Shown piece after piece: positions 18,179 to 26,367 of a stretch of DNA of 64,000 bases (positions within the stretch are counted from its first letter, which is position 1; the number at the start of each line of letters is the position of its first letter). The notes below the pieces were generated by a model. It was not told the DNA's origin. It did no database searches and saw only the letters and a list, made by a program, of their open reading frames with translations. A program made the position numbers and the translations under genes. Origin of the DNA: Acidimicrobiaceae bacterium (GTDB taxonomy: Bacteria > Actinomycetota > Acidimicrobiia > Acidimicrobiales > RAAP-2); assembly GCA_003158855.1 (NCBI GenBank), contig PMLJ01000030.1, positions 18,285 through 82,284 on the forward strand, written 5' to 3'.

Positions 18179-18973
18179 CTATTCAAGTCCGCTGAGGCTC
18201 GGATAGGCAGTTCCCTCAACGTCCTCGAGTCTCAGTGCCAGACCGTTCGTGGCACGGAGCAGAGCGGGAACATACTGCGCCAGATCGTCGCGTGCGGAAT
18301 AGTTGACGATGCCGATCGCGGCTTTCACTGTTCCCCTGACGACCACCGGTGCGGCAATCGAGGTGGCGCCGAGCTGATACTCGGCATCGCTTTGGGCGTA
18401 CCCACGCTGAGCGATCTGATTTAGTTGGCGGGACAACACCCGGCGCTCGGTCAGCGTCGACGAAGTGTGTGCCTTCAGCGGCATGGTGAGAATCGCGTCG
18501 ATGAACGCGTCGGGGCTGAACGCCAGCAGGGCTTTGCCGACGCCGGTGGCGTGGAGGGGGATGTGTGCACCAACCCGGCTCTTCACCGGCACGGACACCT
18601 CAGAGGTCAACTTCTCGATGTAAATCGCGTCAGTACCCTCACAGACCGCCAGCTGCACAGTTTCACCGCACTCATAGTGCAAATTGAGCAGGAAGGGCAT
18701 CGCAGTCTCACGCAATCCGCCGTGAACGGGCGTGAGTAGACCCATCTCCCACAAGCGCACGCCGAGGCCGTAGCGCCCGGCGCCGTCGCGATGCAGGAAG
18801 CGGCCGTCTTCAAGTTCACCGGCCAGCCGGTACACGGTGGCGACCGGCAAACCGGCGCGACGGGCAAGCTGGCTGAGCGTGAGCAGCGGATGCTCGACGT
18901 CGAATGCCCCGAGAACAGCCAGTGCACGCGCGATGACGGACTTCGCCTGGTTCTTGTAGAGTTCCTCGGTCAC
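18179..18973 (-). CDS. IclR-family transcriptional regulator (second of tandem pair)
   Basis: 264 aa. N-terminal winged helix (about 13-65, LSQLARRAGLPVATVYRLAGEL) and a C-terminal GAF-like effector domain with LHATGVGKALLA and GATSIAAPVV. The GTG start at 18973 overlaps the upstream IclR stop by 4 nt (GTGA); the longer open frame upstream lies inside that gene and is rejected. The pair faces the biotin-carboxylation operon and is the obvious candidate for its control, presumably responding to the pathway substrate. Confidence 0.88.
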   Translation of the reverse strand: MTEELYKNQAKSVIARALAVLGAFDVEHPLLTLSQLARRAGLPVATVYRLAGELEDGRFLHRDGAGRYGLGVRLWEMGLLTPVHGGLRETAMPFLLNLHYECGETVQLAVCEGTDAIYIEKLTSEVSVPVKSRVGAHIPLHATGVGKALLAFSPDAFIDAILTMPLKAHTSSTLTERRVLSRQLNQIAQRGYAQSDAEYQLGATSIAAPVVVRGTVKAAIGIVNYSARDDLAQYVPALLRATNGLALRLEDVEGTAYPSLSGLE

Positions 18974-19758
18974 GCCCTGGTCCTCGCTTCGAGGTTGCCG
19001 GAGCCCGACAGGATAGTCGCAAGCCCGTGCGCGACGTGCCGAAGCTCCCGAATGAGACTCGGTGCGGGAGCGGCCGGGCCTGAGTCGGCATCCGTGTGGA
19101 CCACAGCCTTCGTCGGGGTACTGACCGACAACGCCATCGGCGGGCGCCCTTCGGCGGGCACGGCGACAGCGTATTCGACACCCCCGTTGGCCTGCGCCAT
19201 CCGTGCCCAACCCTGCGTCCTGATGAGAGCCAGGTTCTCTTCCAGCCGGTCGAAGTGGGTGCGGGTCAACGGAATAGCGCTCCTGTCCGCGGGGCTCAGA
19301 CCGGCCAGGAGAACGCGTCCGGCGGCCGAATCGACTAACGACAGAGTCAGCCCGGGTCCGCCTGCGGGGGCGTTCGGACCCTGGCGCGCCACCTCTTGAA
19401 CGTGTAGCGTGCTTTGCCCGCTGAAGACGAAGACCCGCACAACCATCCCTGAATCGGTCGTCAGCCGGGTCAGGAGGGGAAGCGTTCCCAGGCCGATCAC
19501 ATCATGCGTGGGCGCGAGAATGCCGAGTTCCCAGATTGTGGCGCCGATGCTGTACAGGCCGGCCGTGTTCCGTTCGACGGCCACGATGCCTTCCAGGCTG
19601 TTGAGCAGGCGGAAGGTTGTGGCGACGGGCAGACCGCTGGGGCGCGAGATCTGCGAAAGGGTCATTCGCCGATGGGTGATATCGAAAGCCATCAGCACAG
19701 CGAAGACCCGCTCGGTAACCGACTTCCCGGGTGTCCCCGTTCCGGATATCGCCATCAT
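18970..19758 (-). CDS. IclR-family transcriptional regulator (first of tandem pair)
   Basis: 262 aa. Winged helix (about 10-60, LSQISRPSGLPVATTFRLLNSL) and effector domain with DSAAGRVLLAGL. The two regulators share the HTH pattern but have diverged in the effector domain, so they may sense different ligands or form a heteromer. Start set at the first of two adjacent ATGs (19758), with GCGGGAGAG just upstream. Divergent from the carboxylation operon across a 206-base control region. Confidence 0.88.
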   Translation of the reverse strand: MMAISGTGTPGKSVTERVFAVLMAFDITHRRMTLSQISRPSGLPVATTFRLLNSLEGIVAVERNTAGLYSIGATIWELGILAPTHDVIGLGTLPLLTRLTTDSGMVVRVFVFSGQSTLHVQEVARQGPNAPAGGPGLTLSLVDSAAGRVLLAGLSPADRSAIPLTRTHFDRLEENLALIRTQGWARMAQANGGVEYAVAVPAEGRPPMALSVSTPTKAVVHTDADSGPAAPAPSLIRELRHVAHGLATILSGSGNLEARTRA

Positions 19759-19771
19759 CTCTCCCGCTTTC

Positions 19772-19784
19772 ATAACGTTGTTAT
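19772..19784. promoter_or_regulatory. Short palindrome upstream of the iclR pair
   Basis: ATAACGTTGTTAT: arms ATAAC/GTTAT around GTT, 14 bases before the first iclR start on the reverse strand. Possible autoregulatory site, but short enough to occur by chance. Confidence 0.35.
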
Positions 19785-19842
19785 TACACCCTAAATTGCT
19801 TTGCGCCGAATGGAAACCCAACTCTCAATACCGCGGAACCCT

Positions 19843-19871
19843 TTGACTTTTCGGGGCTCGCTCAGTATTCT
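19843..19871 (+). promoter_or_regulatory. Sigma-70-like promoter of the carboxylation operon
   Basis: TTGACT (19843-19848), a 17-base spacer, then TATTCT (19866-19871). Predicted start is near 19878, giving a 5' leader of about 87 bases before the ATG at 19965. The -10 lies inside the palindrome that starts at 19863. Confidence 0.65.
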
Positions 19872-19895
19872 TTTCATTGAATGAAAAGAATACTG
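19863..19895. promoter_or_regulatory. Perfect palindrome with 16-nt arms overlapping the -10: candidate IclR operator
   Basis: Left arm CAGTATTCTTTTCATT (19863-19878), one central G, then the exact reverse complement to 19895. It covers the -10 and likely transcription start, an ideal position for repression. IclR proteins bind palindromes as dimers or tetramers, and two IclR genes are adjacent. The arms could also form an RNA hairpin only if transcription started upstream. Confidence 0.75.
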
Positions 19896-19964
19896 GCGTA
19901 CCGTGACGCGGATGCTTACAATTGAGGCGATCCCACGGTCCCCCGTGAACGCAAAGGAGCAGTC

Positions 19965-21851
19965 ATGACTACTACGGACAATGCACGAGACGGCGTCCCG
20001 ATCTCCACGCCGCTGCCTCAGGCTCCGGAACTGCGCAGTTTCCCCGATCCATACGATCTCGAGACCCCCGCCGGCGCCGAAGGGTGGGAAGAGATGTACG
20101 CCTACCACAACCGGTTCCTTGAGAGCCGCCGGGCGGAAGACTCCGCCAAGACCTGGTTCCGGAATTCGCTGCACTACCCGGAGGTCTCGTACCCCTTCGA
20201 CCAGGTGACAATCGACGGCGCCTTCACCGGCACCGGCGTCACCAACACCCGCATTTTCGCCCTGCCTCCTGCCAAGGGCCTCGACGTGCGGGTTATCAAT
20301 GGGTACACATACATGAGCGCCATTCCGAGCCCTGACCAGGAAGAGCAGGCCCGCCGCGCAGTCGAGTTCAGCAAACGCGCCGGCTACTACTTCCAGAATT
20401 GGGATGCCCTCTACGGGGAGTGGGAAACACGCGTCACCGTCGCTATTCGCGGCGTGCACGACCTCGAGGTTCCCCCGCTCTCTGAATTCGAGCCGATTGA
20501 ACGCGTCCTGGAAGACCGGGGCCCCTCGCAGGGCAACCAGCTGCTCGCCTCCTACCACCGCCTACTGGAATACATCGATCAGATTTGGACCCTGCACTCC
20601 GAGTTCCTGAACCTGGGTTACACGGCGTACCTGCAATTCCTCACCCTGTGCAAGGAGCACTTCCCCGAGATCGATGACCAGACGATCTCGCGCATGGTCA
20701 GCGGAGTCGACGTGTTGCTCTTCCGCCCAGACGACGAGTTGCGTGCGCTGGCCCGCAAGGCGGAGGAACTCGGCGTCGGCGACATCGTGCGCGCCGCGTC
20801 CACCGAGGCCGACCTGAACAGCGGCCTGGGCGAAACCGACGCAGGCCGCGAATGGCTCGCCGCACTGGAGGAGAGCAAGGACCCGTGGTTCTACTTCTCT
20901 TACGGCTCGGGAATGTACCACTCCCACCGCAGCTGGATCGACGATCTGTCCCTGCCGATCCAGGCGATCGGCGACTACATCGCACGCCTGCGCACCGGCG
21001 ACGAGCTGAGCCGGCCGATCAAGAAGCTCCAGACGGAGCGCGACGAACTCGTCGCCCACTACCGCTCATTGCTTGACGACGAGGACGTCAGTGCTTTCGA
21101 TGAAGCGCTCGGGTTGTCCCGTACCGTGTTCCCCTACGTGGAAAACCACAACTTCTACGTGGAGCACTGGTTTCTCACCAACTTTTGGAACAAGGCCCGC
21201 GAGTTCAGCCGGCTGTTGCAGAAGTGGGGTTTCTGGGACGATGTCGAGGACATTTTCTTCCTGCGTCGGGCTGAGGTCGAAGAGGCGATCGTGGACCTTC
21301 AGATGGCTTGGGCTGCCGGCGGAAAAGCACAGGGCGGGCACTACTGGCCAGGGATCATTGCCCGCCGCAAGGAGATTTATTCGACACTGACTGAGTGGTC
21401 CCCGCCCCCGGCACTCGGGCCGGTACCCGACGAGATCAATGAACCGCTCACCATCATGCTCTGGGGAATCACCCCAGAGACCGTCGAGCGCTGGCTGGCA
21501 GCCCAGAACGGCGACAGCAGCAACAACACCCTGACCGGATTCGCTGGTTCCCCCGGAATCGCTGAAGGTCCCGCCCGCGTGGTGCTGCGACCGGATCAAC
21601 TGGACACCGTGCAGGAAGGTGAGATCCTCGTCGCACCGGTCACCAGCCCGAGCTGGACGCCCGTCTTCGGCCGCATCCGGGGAGCGGTCAGCGACATCGG
21701 CGGCATCATGTGCCACGCGGCCATCGTTTCCCGTGAGTATGGCCTACCTGCCGTGGTTGGAACGGGTTTCGGCACTTCCACGATCAAGACCGGTCAGATG
21801 ATCCGGGTCGACGGCAACGCCGGCACTGTGACCATCCTCGACGGAATCTGA
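19965..21851 (+). CDS. PEP-synthase-like enzyme, phosphohistidine (swivelling) subunit
   Basis: 628 aa. The C-terminal 100 residues are the mobile domain of PEP-utilising enzymes: FAGSPGIAEGPARVV, PSWTPVFGRIRG, then GGIMCHAAIVSREYGLPAVV, where His is the phosphorylated residue. The long, mostly helical N-terminal region (1-510) is unlike the PEP/pyruvate domain and resembles the central substrate region of dikinase relatives such as rifampin phosphotransferase. It should transfer phosphate from its His to an alcohol or enol substrate. It lacks the ATP-binding domain, which is the next gene. AAAGGAG precedes the ATG. First gene of the island operon. Confidence 0.8.
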   Translation: MTTTDNARDGVPISTPLPQAPELRSFPDPYDLETPAGAEGWEEMYAYHNRFLESRRAEDSAKTWFRNSLHYPEVSYPFDQVTIDGAFTGTGVTNTRIFALPPAKGLDVRVINGYTYMSAIPSPDQEEQARRAVEFSKRAGYYFQNWDALYGEWETRVTVAIRGVHDLEVPPLSEFEPIERVLEDRGPSQGNQLLASYHRLLEYIDQIWTLHSEFLNLGYTAYLQFLTLCKEHFPEIDDQTISRMVSGVDVLLFRPDDELRALARKAEELGVGDIVRAASTEADLNSGLGETDAGREWLAALEESKDPWFYFSYGSGMYHSHRSWIDDLSLPIQAIGDYIARLRTGDELSRPIKKLQTERDELVAHYRSLLDDEDVSAFDEALGLSRTVFPYVENHNFYVEHWFLTNFWNKAREFSRLLQKWGFWDDVEDIFFLRRAEVEEAIVDLQMAWAAGGKAQGGHYWPGIIARRKEIYSTLTEWSPPPALGPVPDEINEPLTIMLWGITPETVERWLAAQNGDSSNNTLTGFAGSPGIAEGPARVVLRPDQLDTVQEGEILVAPVTSPSWTPVFGRIRGAVSDIGGIMCHAAIVSREYGLPAVVGTGFGTSTIKTGQMIRVDGNAGTVTILDGI

Positions 21852-21867
21852 TCCAGGGACAAACGCC

Positions 21868-22971
21868 GTGGCTAACTACACCAAGAAATTCGAGGAGTTG
21901 TCCTCGGGCGACCGCGCACTGGTGGGTGGCAAGTGCGCGAGTCTCGGGGAGATGGTGCAGGCCGGTCTCCCCGTGCCGGCCGGTTTCGCCGTCACAGTGG
22001 ATGCGTATGAGGACTTCCGCGACACCGGTGACCTGCGCCAGCGGCTGCTCGGCATCGTCATGGGTGCCGACGCCTCGAGCAACGCCGGATTGCAGCGGGC
22101 GCACGACGAAGCGGTCGCGCTGATCCTGGGACGTAACCTGGCGTCCGCCATCGAGCAGCAGATCCGCGAGGCTTATCTCGAGCTCTCCCGGGAGACGGCT
22201 CTGCGCCGCGGAGCAGGAGATGCGGACCGGATTCCGGTCGCGGTTCGCTCTTCCTCCACCGATGAGGACGGCGACGCCGCCAGCTTCGCGGGCCAGCAGG
22301 AAACGTACCTGTGGGTCGTCGGCGCTGACGAGGTGATCGCGAAGGTGCGCGAATGCTGGGCCAGCCTGTACACCCCGCAGGCCATCGCCTACCGCTCGGG
22401 CATGAGCGCGACGGATGCTGCGGAGGCGTCCAAGATCTCGGTGGCCGTGCAGTTGATGGCCCACGCTGACGTCGCGGGCGTCACCTTCACGGTCAGCCCC
22501 CGCACCGGTGACCGCTCCCTCATTGCCATCAATGCCAGCTGGGGTCTCGGCCAGGCCGTGGTCTCGGGTGAAGTGACGCCGGACGAATACTGGCTGAGCA
22601 AGATCGGCCCGGCTGTCACCAGCAGCCGAATCGCCTCGAAGGCCCACGAGTATGTGCCGGATCCGAGCGGCGTCGGGGTGGTCTTCCGCGATGTCGAGGA
22701 GTCACGCCGCGAGATCCCCTGCCTGACCGAGGCGGAGCTCGTGCAGCTGGCCGAGATCGGACTCCAGGTCGAGAGGCACTACGGCTCTCCCCAGGACATC
22801 GAATGGGCGCTGGAGCACAACGTCGACGGCACCTCCCAGGTGATGCTGCTTCAAGCCCGACCGGAAACCAACTGGAAAAAGCGCAAAGAAGAGAAGGGTA
22901 AGAACACGTCGTCGGCCACCGCCGGCCTGCTCGGATTCCTCTCACAGGCCACGAAGGGAAACGACAAGTGA
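21868..22971 (+). CDS. PEP-synthase-like enzyme, ATP-binding (PPDK_N) subunit
   Basis: 367 aa. Complete PEP/pyruvate-dikinase N-terminal ATP-grasp domain: GGKCASLGEM, VPAGFAVT, VRSSSTDEDG, ASFAGQQETYL, WGLGQAVVSG and PQDIEWA, ending with the LLQARPET motif. It lacks the His and substrate domains, so it must phosphorylate the His of the upstream 628-aa subunit, giving AMP and phosphate. This two-protein split is the layout of phenylphosphate synthase. GTG start 16 bases after the upstream stop, with CAGGGA before it; the stop overlaps the next gene by 4 nt. Confidence 0.85.
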   Translation: MANYTKKFEELSSGDRALVGGKCASLGEMVQAGLPVPAGFAVTVDAYEDFRDTGDLRQRLLGIVMGADASSNAGLQRAHDEAVALILGRNLASAIEQQIREAYLELSRETALRRGAGDADRIPVAVRSSSTDEDGDAASFAGQQETYLWVVGADEVIAKVRECWASLYTPQAIAYRSGMSATDAAEASKISVAVQLMAHADVAGVTFTVSPRTGDRSLIAINASWGLGQAVVSGEVTPDEYWLSKIGPAVTSSRIASKAHEYVPDPSGVGVVFRDVEESRREIPCLTEAELVQLAEIGLQVERHYGSPQDIEWALEHNVDGTSQVMLLQARPETNWKKRKEEKGKNTSSATAGLLGFLSQATKGNDK

Positions 22972-23435
22972 CCGACAACACCACACCCAGTTGGCAGCAC
23001 CTCCTCGACTTGGTGACCCAACTGGACTCGGGGTCGTATGACTCGGCATTCGTTGCCTATGGCAATATCTCGGTGCAGCTGTCCCGCTCCGGGGCTCTTG
23101 CCGCTCCGGTGGCGACCGCTCCCGCTCCCGCTCCCGCTCCCGCTCCCGCGAGTACATCCCCTGCAGCGACGTCGCCGGAGCCGTCCGAAACGATCATCCC
23201 CTCGCCCATGATCGGTGTCTTCTACCGCTGCCCCTCTCCGGGTGCGCCCCCGTTCGTCGAACTCGGGGCGCGCGTCGAACCCGACACGACAGTCGGCATC
23301 GTCGAGGTCATGAAGTTGATGAACCCGGTGACCGCCGGAGTGGACGGCACGCTCACGAGTTTTCTGGTGAAAGACAACGAGCAGGTCGAGTACGGCCAGG
23401 CCCTCGCCGTCGTCTCCGAAGTCGGCACGCCATGA
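22968..23435 (+). CDS. Biotin carboxyl carrier protein
   Basis: 155 aa. An N-terminal helical region (1-45), an Ala-Pro linker (about 46-75) and a lipoyl/biotinyl domain (about 76-152) with the biotinylated Lys in EVMKLMN. The PMIGVFYRCPSPGAPPFV and VEVGD-like turns match AccB-type carriers. It ferries carboxybiotin between the biotin carboxylase and carboxyltransferase encoded next. GTG start and stop both overlap the neighbours by 4 nt. Confidence 0.92.
   Translation: MTDNTTPSWQHLLDLVTQLDSGSYDSAFVAYGNISVQLSRSGALAAPVATAPAPAPAPAPASTSPAATSPEPSETIIPSPMIGVFYRCPSPGAPPFVELGARVEPDTTVGIVEVMKLMNPVTAGVDGTLTSFLVKDNEQVEYGQALAVVSEVGTP
23118..23147 (+). repeat. Hexanucleotide repeat in the biotin carrier linker
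   Basis: Five tandem GCTCCC units coding Ala-Pro repeats in the flexible linker. Unit gain or loss would change linker length in frame. Confidence 0.85.
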
Positions 23436-24832
23436 TCGAGGTGGGCAACGGGAACTCGGATGCCGCACCCGTCGTTCTGGTGGCCAACCGGGGCGAAATC
23501 GCGGTGCGAATCATCGCTGCGGCGCGGCGCATCGGGGCCAGTCCCGTTCTGGCCGCCAGCGCAGCCGACTCGGATTCCCCGGCCGCCCGACTCGCCGACC
23601 GCGTCATCGTGATCGGTCCTGCACAGGCTGGCCAGTCATACCTGCGCCCCGAACTGATCGCGACCGCCGCGCTGCAGGCCGGGGCAGCCGTGGTGCACCC
23701 GGGCTACGGTTTCCTAAGCGAGCAGCCCGAGTTGGCCGAACTGCTCGAGCGGGAGAACATCGCCTTCGCAGGTCCTCGACCGGAGACGCTGCGAGCCGTC
23801 GGAGACAAGAGCAGCGCACGCAAAGTTGCAGTGGCGGCCGGGGTGCCCGTTGCCCCCGCCGTCGAAATCGACGATGTCGAAGCCGCAGCGGGCCTCGGCG
23901 AATCCATCGGTTACCCGCTGCTGATCAAAGCAGTCTTCGGGGGCGGCGGGCGCGGCATCCGTCTGGTGAAAGACGCCGGGGAACTGGCCCGGTTGGCCCC
24001 TCAGGCGGCGGCTGAAGCCCAGGCGGCCTTCGGCAACGGCGCCCTGTATCTCGAACGTTTTTATCCGGCTGCCCGGCACGTGGAGGTGCAGGTGTTCGGC
24101 GACGGCGAGGGCCGGGCACAGATCTTCGGCGACCGGGACTGCTCTGTGCAGCGGCGGCACCAGAAACTCATCGAGGAGTGCCCCGCGCCCGGGCTCTCCG
24201 CAGCGACCCGAGCCGTGCTGCACGATGCATCGCGTGCCCTCGTGCAGGCGCTTGCCTACCGCGGCGCTGGCACGGTGGAGTTCCTCGTGGACACCGAATC
24301 AGAGGCTGTGGTGTTCCTGGAGGTCAACGCCCGCATCCAGGTCGAACATCCCGTCACCGAGGAGGCCTATGGCATCGACCTGGTGGCCGCCCAACTGCGC
24401 CTGGCACTCGGTTGGGACCCCGAACTTCCGGACGTCCCTCCCGTCCCTCCCGCCACGGTCATCGAACTGAGGATCAACGCCGAAGATCCGGAGAACGATT
24501 TCCGGCCCAGCCCAGGCACGATCAGCCAGGTGCGGTGGCCGACCGGGCCCGGCATCCGCGTGGACACCCAGCTCGAAAGCGGCTACCGCTTCCCCCCGTT
24601 CTACGACAGCCTGATGGCAAAACTCATCGTGCGCGCCCACAGCCGGGACGCCGCAGTAGCGGCGGCCCGGTCAGCGGCCGAAACGGTCGTGATCGACGGG
24701 GTGACTACCACTCTTCCGCTGCACGAGTTCGTACTCTCCCACCCTGATTTCATTCGAGGCGGCGTCACCACCTCGTGGTTCGGCCCCACCTGGGAAAATC
24801 GAAGCGAACAACGGATGGAGTCCGTTCGATGA
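23432..24832 (+). CDS. Biotin carboxylase
   Basis: 466 aa, the usual length for a stand-alone AccC-type subunit. It makes carboxybiotin from ATP and bicarbonate. N-terminal VANRGEIAVRI, the HPGYGFLSE motif, glycine-rich GGGGRGIR loop, the RDCSVQRRHQKLIEE segment and FLEVNARIQVEHPVTE are all present, so it looks fully active. The carrier gene upstream and carboxyltransferase gene downstream each overlap it by 4 nt, implying one complex. Confidence 0.93.
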   Translation: MIEVGNGNSDAAPVVLVANRGEIAVRIIAAARRIGASPVLAASAADSDSPAARLADRVIVIGPAQAGQSYLRPELIATAALQAGAAVVHPGYGFLSEQPELAELLERENIAFAGPRPETLRAVGDKSSARKVAVAAGVPVAPAVEIDDVEAAAGLGESIGYPLLIKAVFGGGGRGIRLVKDAGELARLAPQAAAEAQAAFGNGALYLERFYPAARHVEVQVFGDGEGRAQIFGDRDCSVQRRHQKLIEECPAPGLSAATRAVLHDASRALVQALAYRGAGTVEFLVDTESEAVVFLEVNARIQVEHPVTEEAYGIDLVAAQLRLALGWDPELPDVPPVPPATVIELRINAEDPENDFRPSPGTISQVRWPTGPGIRVDTQLESGYRFPPFYDSLMAKLIVRAHSRDAAVAAARSAAETVVIDGVTTTLPLHEFVLSHPDFIRGGVTTSWFGPTWENRSEQRMESVR

Positions 24833-26367
24833 CCCTTCAGCGCCAGCCGATCCGCCTGGTCGACACCAGCCTGCGCGACGGCAACCAGAGCCTGTGGGGT
24901 GCCACCGGGCTGACCACCGGCATGGTGGAGGCGGTCGGCCCCCATCTGGACCGGGTGGGCTACGAAGCGATCGACTTCACCAGCTCCACAAACCTTTCTG
25001 TGGGCGTGAAGTGGCACAAGGAGAATCCGTGGGAACGAATCTCACGGATGCGCGACGTCATGCCGAACACCCCGCTCTCCGCTATCACCACCGGAATGCG
25101 CTTCATGTCCTGGGAGAAGGCCGCTGAGCCGGTCATTCGCATGGCATTGCGGCTGATGGCCAGCCACGGACTGCGCCGGCTGCAGATCATCGAACCCATG
25201 AACGACCTCGACGCTCTGCTCCGAGTTGCCCAGTGGTCCAAGGAGGAGGGCTTCGAGACCGTCGTGGCAGCGGTCACCTTCACCGAAAGCCCCGTGCACA
25301 CTGACGCCCGCTACAGCCACAACATCGCCGCCTACGCCGCCAGCGAGTATGTCGATTCCGTCTATCTCAAAGACCCGGGCGGCCTGCTCACGGCCGAGCG
25401 CACCCGTCAGTTGATTCCCGGTGTTCGAACGGCCGCGGGCAGCAAGACCCTGGAACTGCACAGCCACACCACGACAGGCGCGGCATCCCACCTCTACCTG
25501 ATCGCCGCTGAACTCGGCGTCGATGTGCTGCATACGGGACTCGGTCCGCTGTCCAACGGCACGGCCCAGCCCAGCCTCGAGAACCTCCTGACGAACTTGG
25601 ATGCCCTGGGCATTCCGGTCCAGGCCGACCGCGACGCTGCAGCCGCTGCAGCCGACGTTCTGTACTCCATCGCCAGGTCACAGGGTCTGCCGGCCGGGGT
25701 GCCCACCGAATACAACCTGAGTTCCCACGTGCATCAGGTCCCGGGCGGCATGATGGGCACCCTCAGACGCCAGCTCAGCGAGCTTCGCATGCTGGACAAA
25801 TTGCCCGCCGTGATCGAGGAGTCGGGTCGCGTACGCGCCGACCTCGGATATCCGATCATGGTCACGCCCTTCAGCCAGTTCGTCGGCAGCCAGGCGCTGA
25901 TGAACGTGCTGGCCGCCACGAGCGGCCAGGAGCGTTACAGCCGGATTCCGGACGAGGTCGTGCGGTTCGTCCTCGGCCACTTCGGCACTCCGGAAGGCGA
26001 GATCGCGCCGGAGGTGCTGGACAAGATCTCCCGCCTGCCCCGCGCGAGGGAACTCGCCGAGCCTCCGGTCGAGAAGTCTCTGGAGCAACTCCACGAAGAG
26101 TACTCGGCGCGGCTCGGCCGCCCACTGGCCGAGGAAGAGCTCCTGCTGCGCATCGTCCTTGCCGAGGATCTCGTCGACACCATGCTCGCCGCCGGGCCGG
26201 CGCCGCGCTGGTCCGCAGGCGGAGTGGTCCGAACCGGGAAAGCGGTGGCTTCGATCCCTGAATTCATCCGGGCGGCCCACGAGCTCCCGAACTGGAAATA
26301 CCTTGCCGTGAACTTCGGGACCGAAAAAGTGGAGCTGCACCGAACCGTGAACGAAGGAACGTCGTGA
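24829..26367 (+). CDS. Carboxyltransferase of the pyruvate carboxylase/transcarboxylase-5S family with altered acceptor site
   Basis: 512 aa: TIM-barrel HMGL-like domain (about 7-280) plus PYC_OADA domain. Metal and catalytic parts are kept: DTSLRDGNQSLW, the likely carboxylated Lys in YLKDPGG, the metal His pair in ELHSHTTTG, and Thr in LSNGTAQP. The LLRG(A/Q)N stretch whose Arg binds pyruvate is replaced by AITTGMRF, and FRVFD by LQIIEP. I infer that the carboxyl acceptor is not pyruvate. There is no biotinyl domain and no membrane decarboxylase subunit nearby. Overlaps both neighbours by 4 nt. Confidence 0.85.
   Translation: MTLQRQPIRLVDTSLRDGNQSLWGATGLTTGMVEAVGPHLDRVGYEAIDFTSSTNLSVGVKWHKENPWERISRMRDVMPNTPLSAITTGMRFMSWEKAAEPVIRMALRLMASHGLRRLQIIEPMNDLDALLRVAQWSKEEGFETVVAAVTFTESPVHTDARYSHNIAAYAASEYVDSVYLKDPGGLLTAERTRQLIPGVRTAAGSKTLELHSHTTTGAASHLYLIAAELGVDVLHTGLGPLSNGTAQPSLENLLTNLDALGIPVQADRDAAAAAADVLYSIARSQGLPAGVPTEYNLSSHVHQVPGGMMGTLRRQLSELRMLDKLPAVIEESGRVRADLGYPIMVTPFSQFVGSQALMNVLAATSGQERYSRIPDEVVRFVLGHFGTPEGEIAPEVLDKISRLPRARELAEPPVEKSLEQLHEEYSARLGRPLAEEELLLRIVLAEDLVDTMLAAGPAPRWSAGGVVRTGKAVASIPEFIRAAHELPNWKYLAVNFGTEKVELHRTVNEGTS

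Noticed and set aside
19965..22971. Rifampin phosphotransferase
   Set aside because: Not excluded, but that enzyme is one chain and is not found with biotin carboxylase and acetoacetyl-CoA synthetase genes.
24829..26367. Oxaloacetate decarboxylase alpha subunit (sodium pump)
   Set aside because: No beta/gamma membrane subunits, and a biotin carboxylase is present in the operon, so carboxylation rather than decarboxylation is expected.
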